DNA from: Anaerolineae bacterium
GTDB taxonomy: Bacteria > Chloroflexota > Anaerolineae > Epilineales > JAHCIE01
Direction: 5' to 3'
Assembly (NCBI GenBank): GCA_026129165.1
Contig: JAHCIP010000030.1
Location: 1-32,586, forward strand
Length of the DNA: 32,586 nt
The notes beneath the pieces are model-generated. The model made no database searches and had not been told where the DNA came from. It saw only the letters and a list, made by a program, of their open reading frames with translations. The position numbers were made by a program, and so were the translations under genes. Shown here piece by piece: positions 30,101-32,586 of the stretch (its first letter is position 1; every line of letters begins with the position of its first letter).

Positions 30101-32586
30101 CCCCATCACGCTGGGGGCGGGCCAGGCGCGCACCGACGCCGACTTCCCGTTTGTCCAGGTGCTGCGCAAGACACTGAACAACACGAACCCGACCGCCGGT
30201 CAGGTCATCACCTACACCATTACGCCGAGCTATCCGGGCAACCTGCCTCTCAGTAACCTGATTGTGACTGACAGCATTCCGGCTGGCACGACGTTTGTGG
30301 GCGTGGGCCAGGGCGGCGTGTTGGGCAGCGGCTACATCTCTATGCCTGGCACAGCCGGCTATCGGCCGGCCTCTCTCGCCAGTGGCTCGCTGACCCTCTC
30401 GCCCTCCCAGGATACCTGGGTCAACGAGTATAGCGGCGACAAGAATAAGAACTTCGGCGGCAGCACGACCCTGTCGGTGGACGGCGAGACCGGCAAGCGC
30501 CGCCATGCCCTGCTCCAGTTTAACCTGAGCAGTATCCCATCCGGCGCGACCATCACGGGCGCCACCTTGACACTGACCAAGGTCGGTGGCGACAGCAAGA
30601 CGAGCGACGTCGAGGTGCGCGCCCTGACGCAGAGCTGGGGCGCGGGGACCAAGAACGGCAACACGTGCTCGCTATTGGGTGAGGCGACCTGGGTCACGCG
30701 CGACTGTCTCACCCCCTGGGCAACCGCCGGTGGGACGATCAACGGCACGAGTTACGCCACGGCGACCGTCCCGGCCGCCAAGACGGCGGTCAACTGGACT
30801 GTCACCTCGCTGGTGCAGGCGTGGGTGAGCGGCACGCTGGCAAACAACGGCCTGCTACTCCAGACAGCGGCCTCGAGCATTGATCCGAAGGTGACGCAGA
30901 ACTTCGGCAGCATGGAGAACGGCACCCCATCGGCCCGCCCCACCTTGCAAATCAGCTACACCGCCGTGGCGGGTCCCGATAGCGGGACGACCATTGGCGT
31001 CAGCCCGACCCAGGTCAACCCCGGTGGAACCTTCGCCGTGACCATGGTCCTGACCTCGACCGGGACTATCAACACGGTCTTCCCGAACCCGCTCAACATC
31101 AGCGGGACGAACGGGGTCGGCGCGACCTGCGGCAGCCCGACGCCTGGCACGCCGCAGACTCTGACGCCGGGGCCAGGGCTAACCTTCACCTGGAGTTGTA
31201 CCGCCAGCGGCGGGGCGACAGCGGGTGAGTTGTCCATCACCGGCAACGCGACGGGCAGCGGCGGCTACGTCTTCGCCACCGCCAGCGGTGACAGTGTCCA
31301 GGTGGCCCCGCCGGGCGGTAACATCGTCACCTGGGACCTGGGCAGCAGTTGTCCGGCGGTGGCGGGTGTGACCGCCGCCACGGGCACGGCCCTGTGTCCC
31401 AGCTCTGTATCCCTGACGTCCGTCGCGGACACCCATCTTCGGTTTGGCGACCCAACCAAGAACTATGGTAGCGATACAACGATGCTGACGCGGCCGGCCA
31501 ACGCCTCTTCATTGAAGCACAGCCTGGTCCGCTTCGACGTCAGCAGCATCCCGGCCGGCGCGGTCATCCAGTCGGCCACCCTGAACCTGACCGTCACCGG
31601 CGCGCGGTCCTCCAACCACTTCGACAAGGTCTACAGGATGCTGACGGCGTGGACCGAGGGTACCGGTACGACGGGATCGGGCGCGTCGTGGAATACCCGC
31701 GACGGCAGCAATGGCTGGCTCTTCGGCGGGTTCACCAGCAACGACTATGATCCGACGTTGCTCGGCACCATTACGCCCAATGCCAACGGTCTGAAGACCC
31801 TGGATGTGACGGCCGCGGTGGACGCCTGGGTCAACGGCGGGCAGCCTAACAACGGCCTCGCCGTGGTTTCGACCGGGACCGACGGTGGCGACGCCAAGTA
31901 CGCCACGCGCGAGGACGGTACGGCCAGCCGCCGACCGAGCCTGTCGGTGGTCTACCTGCTCCCGACCGTCGGCGGCTGCAGCGGCACCGTCAGCGCGAAC
32001 CCGCAGGCGGATACCTGGGTCATCCAGGACAGTGCGAACGCTAACCACGGCACGGACAACCTGCTGTCGATCAAGCCTGACGTCAGTGGCAACAAGCAGC
32101 GCATCAGCCTGATGAAGTTCGACCTGAGTGGTATCCCGGCTGGCGCGACGATTACCAGCGCGACGCTGAGCGCGCAAGTGAACAATACCTCAAACCAGTG
32201 GGACGCCAACATCTACCGCCTGTTGACGGCGTGGACCGAGACGGGCGCCACCTGGAACAAGCGCGACGGCGCGTCGGGCTGGGCCGGCGGGGCGTTCAGC
32301 AGCGCGGACTACAACGCGACGGTCTACGGGCCGCTCGACTTCAGTAGTGCGACCCCGCCGTCCGTCAACGTGACGAGCCTGGTCCAGGCCTGGGTGACGG
32401 GTGCGCCCAACGAGGGCATCGCCCTCCTGGGCAACACCCAGTCCACCGACGAAGGCAAGCTCTACAGCCGCGAGGAGAGCAACACGAGTCGCCGGCCGCT
32501 GCTGACCGTCAACTGGAGTCTGCCGGCCAATCCGGGCGCGCAGACGACGACGACGCTGCACGTGACGCCGCTGCTTGTCGGCGGCG
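27141..32586 (+). CDS. Giant exported surface protein with DUF11, SdrD_B-like and DNRLRE domains (3' end outside window)
   Basis: At least 1815 codons, open to the window edge without a frameshift. GGGGGGA lies just before the ATG. Signal peptide about 1-45 (PRRVLVSLLRAVAVLAILLPFLG, cut near VALAHN). Residues 46-415 form a domain I do not recognise. DUF11-like beta domains lie at about 419-520 (QYDIDVYNTSSTITLTNVQIQD) and 533-655. SdrD_B-like domains lie at about 667-774, 776-894 and 897-1004, with GSIGDxVFxDxNxDG starts. A third DUF11-like segment (TNPTAGQVITYTITP) is at 1007-1064. DNRLRE domains are at about 1084-1274, 1423-1604 and 1619-1792, each with DTW-V/DTHL start, L-F-LSSIPxGAxITxATL, TW-T-RD, V-AWV-G-NNGL and a SRRPxLxVxY end. 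It probably forms a stalk-like cell-surface or sheath protein. Attachment signal, if any, is beyond the window. Confidence 0.88.
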   Translation, partial: MSRPVIPRRVLVSLLRAVAVLAILLPFLGRLSDDTTPVALAHNLDQRMNWIQYDAATRAVFDARIAANDLPLVRVGDEVGMIIKVTPTDGTNTGAGGYVTFYVPNGAQVVDAAYLTSDGSGGFNRAPMKGQSIEPLGDGPIGAKVTTALIGLNLGPNVNGQSSSAVSGTGLHLGTLAGVYGDTGIFYSTDPTTAWQTWVNSSPPLGVNITNNRGEVMVPNNKWDAMQMYAWGIKSPVSPIVDPDGRGNSPWGMANGVAGPQSGYAWSFDKDFWDNNPGLPVNQRMQGSIATGPWQRIKYPGSQISKDTPGNQDNTLGFAEVDGSAVGLTLNPGSPLPPTTSQTDNTSPKAVRWSVGGLIINRPEYVYVKVKLLDPAPYTNCITMFDTDVVGGDAGGLDNAKDHLWRYYQPTSTMMNTCVALSKRASREVVGQNGVFQYDIDVYNTSSTITLTNVQIQDTLPSGISYLSASPAPNSGPNPLVWTIPTFAPGQKFHATVTVKATSTGIKINTVCMAATNLSQTCTDEVTYVGNLPLLIQTKSASPTTINPGDPVQYTITINNIGTGATTSPMALTDYLPSGFTYGSLNSVTLNGANALGLTTVNSSDPTKPTFTVNGSINASGNLILVFTAQTSPNLLPGQYCNTYYSTQAGTQITSGTEGCVIVGGGSIGDTVFRDWNGNGAQDATDEGLPGVAMNLYAGACPPSGGVIKTATTDLDGKYLFTGLNAGSYCVDAPSPGAGGLPSGYTLTAGSDPRTVTLAQNEVNLTIDFGYRPGGSGSIGDLVFEDKGNDGAYNPGAGDVGIAGVTVNLYEDTNGDGSIDPSQDALVATTTTNGVGAYLFSGLATGLDYIVDVVDANITSYFGSPAWVASTGDPLAVPSLSGSYLNADFGFARVVPGSIGDQVFRDQNKDGVFNAGDAPIPFVTVHLYQDTNGNGALDTGEPLLATTATDGAGLYSFTGLPAGKYIVDVDETDPQIPGGYAPSRDLIPITLGAGQARTDADFPFVQVLRKTLNNTNPTAGQVITYTITPSYPGNLPLSNLIVTDSIPAGTTFVGVGQGGVLGSGYISMPGTAGYRPASLASGSLTLSPSQDTWVNEYSGDKNKNFGGSTTLSVDGETGKRRHALLQFNLSSIPSGATITGATLTLTKVGGDSKTSDVEVRALTQSWGAGTKNGNTCSLLGEATWVTRDCLTPWATAGGTINGTSYATATVPAAKTAVNWTVTSLVQAWVSGTLANNGLLLQTAASSIDPKVTQNFGSMENGTPSARPTLQISYTAVAGPDSGTTIGVSPTQVNPGGTFAVTMVLTSTGTINTVFPNPLNISGTNGVGATCGSPTPGTPQTLTPGPGLTFTWSCTASGGATAGELSITGNATGSGGYVFATASGDSVQVAPPGGNIVTWDLGSSCPAVAGVTAATGTALCPSSVSLTSVADTHLRFGDPTKNYGSDTTMLTRPANASSLKHSLVRFDVSSIPAGAVIQSATLNLTVTGARSSNHFDKVYRMLTAWTEGTGTTGSGASWNTRDGSNGWLFGGFTSNDYDPTLLGTITPNANGLKTLDVTAAVDAWVNGGQPNNGLAVVSTGTDGGDAKYATREDGTASRRPSLSVVYLLPTVGGCSGTVSANPQADTWVIQDSANANHGTDNLLSIKPDVSGNKQRISLMKFDLSGIPAGATITSATLSAQVNNTSNQWDANIYRLLTAWTETGATWNKRDGASGWAGGAFSSADYNATVYGPLDFSSATPPSVNVTSLVQAWVTGAPNEGIALLGNTQSTDEGKLYSREESNTSRRPLLTVNWSLPANPGAQTTTTLHVTPLLVGG
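30390..32515 (+). repeat. Three DNRLRE domain copies
   Basis: Copies at about 30390-30960, 31407-31950 and 31995-32515. The shared core is SxxxDTW/H-x-NxGxxxxLxV, RxxLLQFxLSSIPxGAxI, LTxAWTEG, ATWNxRDGxxGW, VNVTSLVQAWVxGxxNNGL and SRRPxLxV. A DUF11-like/unknown insert separates the first and second; the second and third nearly abut. Confidence 0.8.

Noticed and set aside
29226..30506. 426-codon minus-strand open frame opposite the giant exported protein
   Set aside because: Same kind of shadow; the plus strand has clear SdrD_B and DUF11 motifs and an uninterrupted frame.

Overview
The window looks like a chromosomal piece of a GC-rich bacterium, most likely of the Chloroflexota. This is an inference. 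It rests on a MalT-type LuxR giant regulator, a 79-residue protein of a type I associate with that phylum, stand-alone AsnA, and very large exported proteins built from SdrD_B-like, DUF11, FN3 and DNRLRE modules. No rRNA, tRNA, CRISPR array, transposase or phage gene was seen.

Left half (1-13071, all on the minus strand). Reading in the direction of transcription from the divergent gap at about 13.1-13.9 kb: a NarL-type response regulator, a MalT-like ATP-dependent LuxR regulator 7 nt behind it, a 79-aa conserved protein, and aspartate-ammonia ligase (asnA). Next comes an apparent operon with its own promoter: MTA/SAH-nucleosidase-family enzyme, SAM hydroxide adenosyltransferase (DUF62, overlapping by 4 nt), an ECF transporter (fused double ATPase, S component, T component) and a GT-C membrane glycosyltransferase. 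Last comes a second apparent operon with a good promoter: Phd/VapC-type toxin-antitoxin, a four-helix membrane protein, and the first 57 codons of an M20 peptidase/deacylase that leaves the window.

Right half (13862-32586, all on the plus strand). This is about 18.7 kb of exported surface proteins. It holds a 1289-aa protein with seven FN3 repeats, then three tandem paralogues that share an unrecognised four-cysteine N-terminal domain fused to one SdrD_B-like domain. Next is a roughly 5-kb adhesin-like gene with nine SdrD_B-like repeats and a GEVED domain, broken by at least five and probably seven frameshifts. Last is an intact exported protein of at least 1815 aa (DUF11, SdrD_B and three DNRLRE domains), still open at the window edge. 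The third paralogue is also frameshifted. Its break lies exactly at the edge of a 111-bp block that recurs, about 95% identical, 1.2 kb upstream.

How the parts may work together. The minus-strand metabolic operon joins two SAM-derived-nucleoside enzymes to an importer, which suggests uptake or salvage of a SAM-, methionine- or purine-related compound. The plus-strand block looks like a surface-adhesin island that changes by repeat expansion and tail exchange. The regulator pair sits at the divergent junction between the two halves, and a NarL-like 7-2-7 palindrome lies in the gap.
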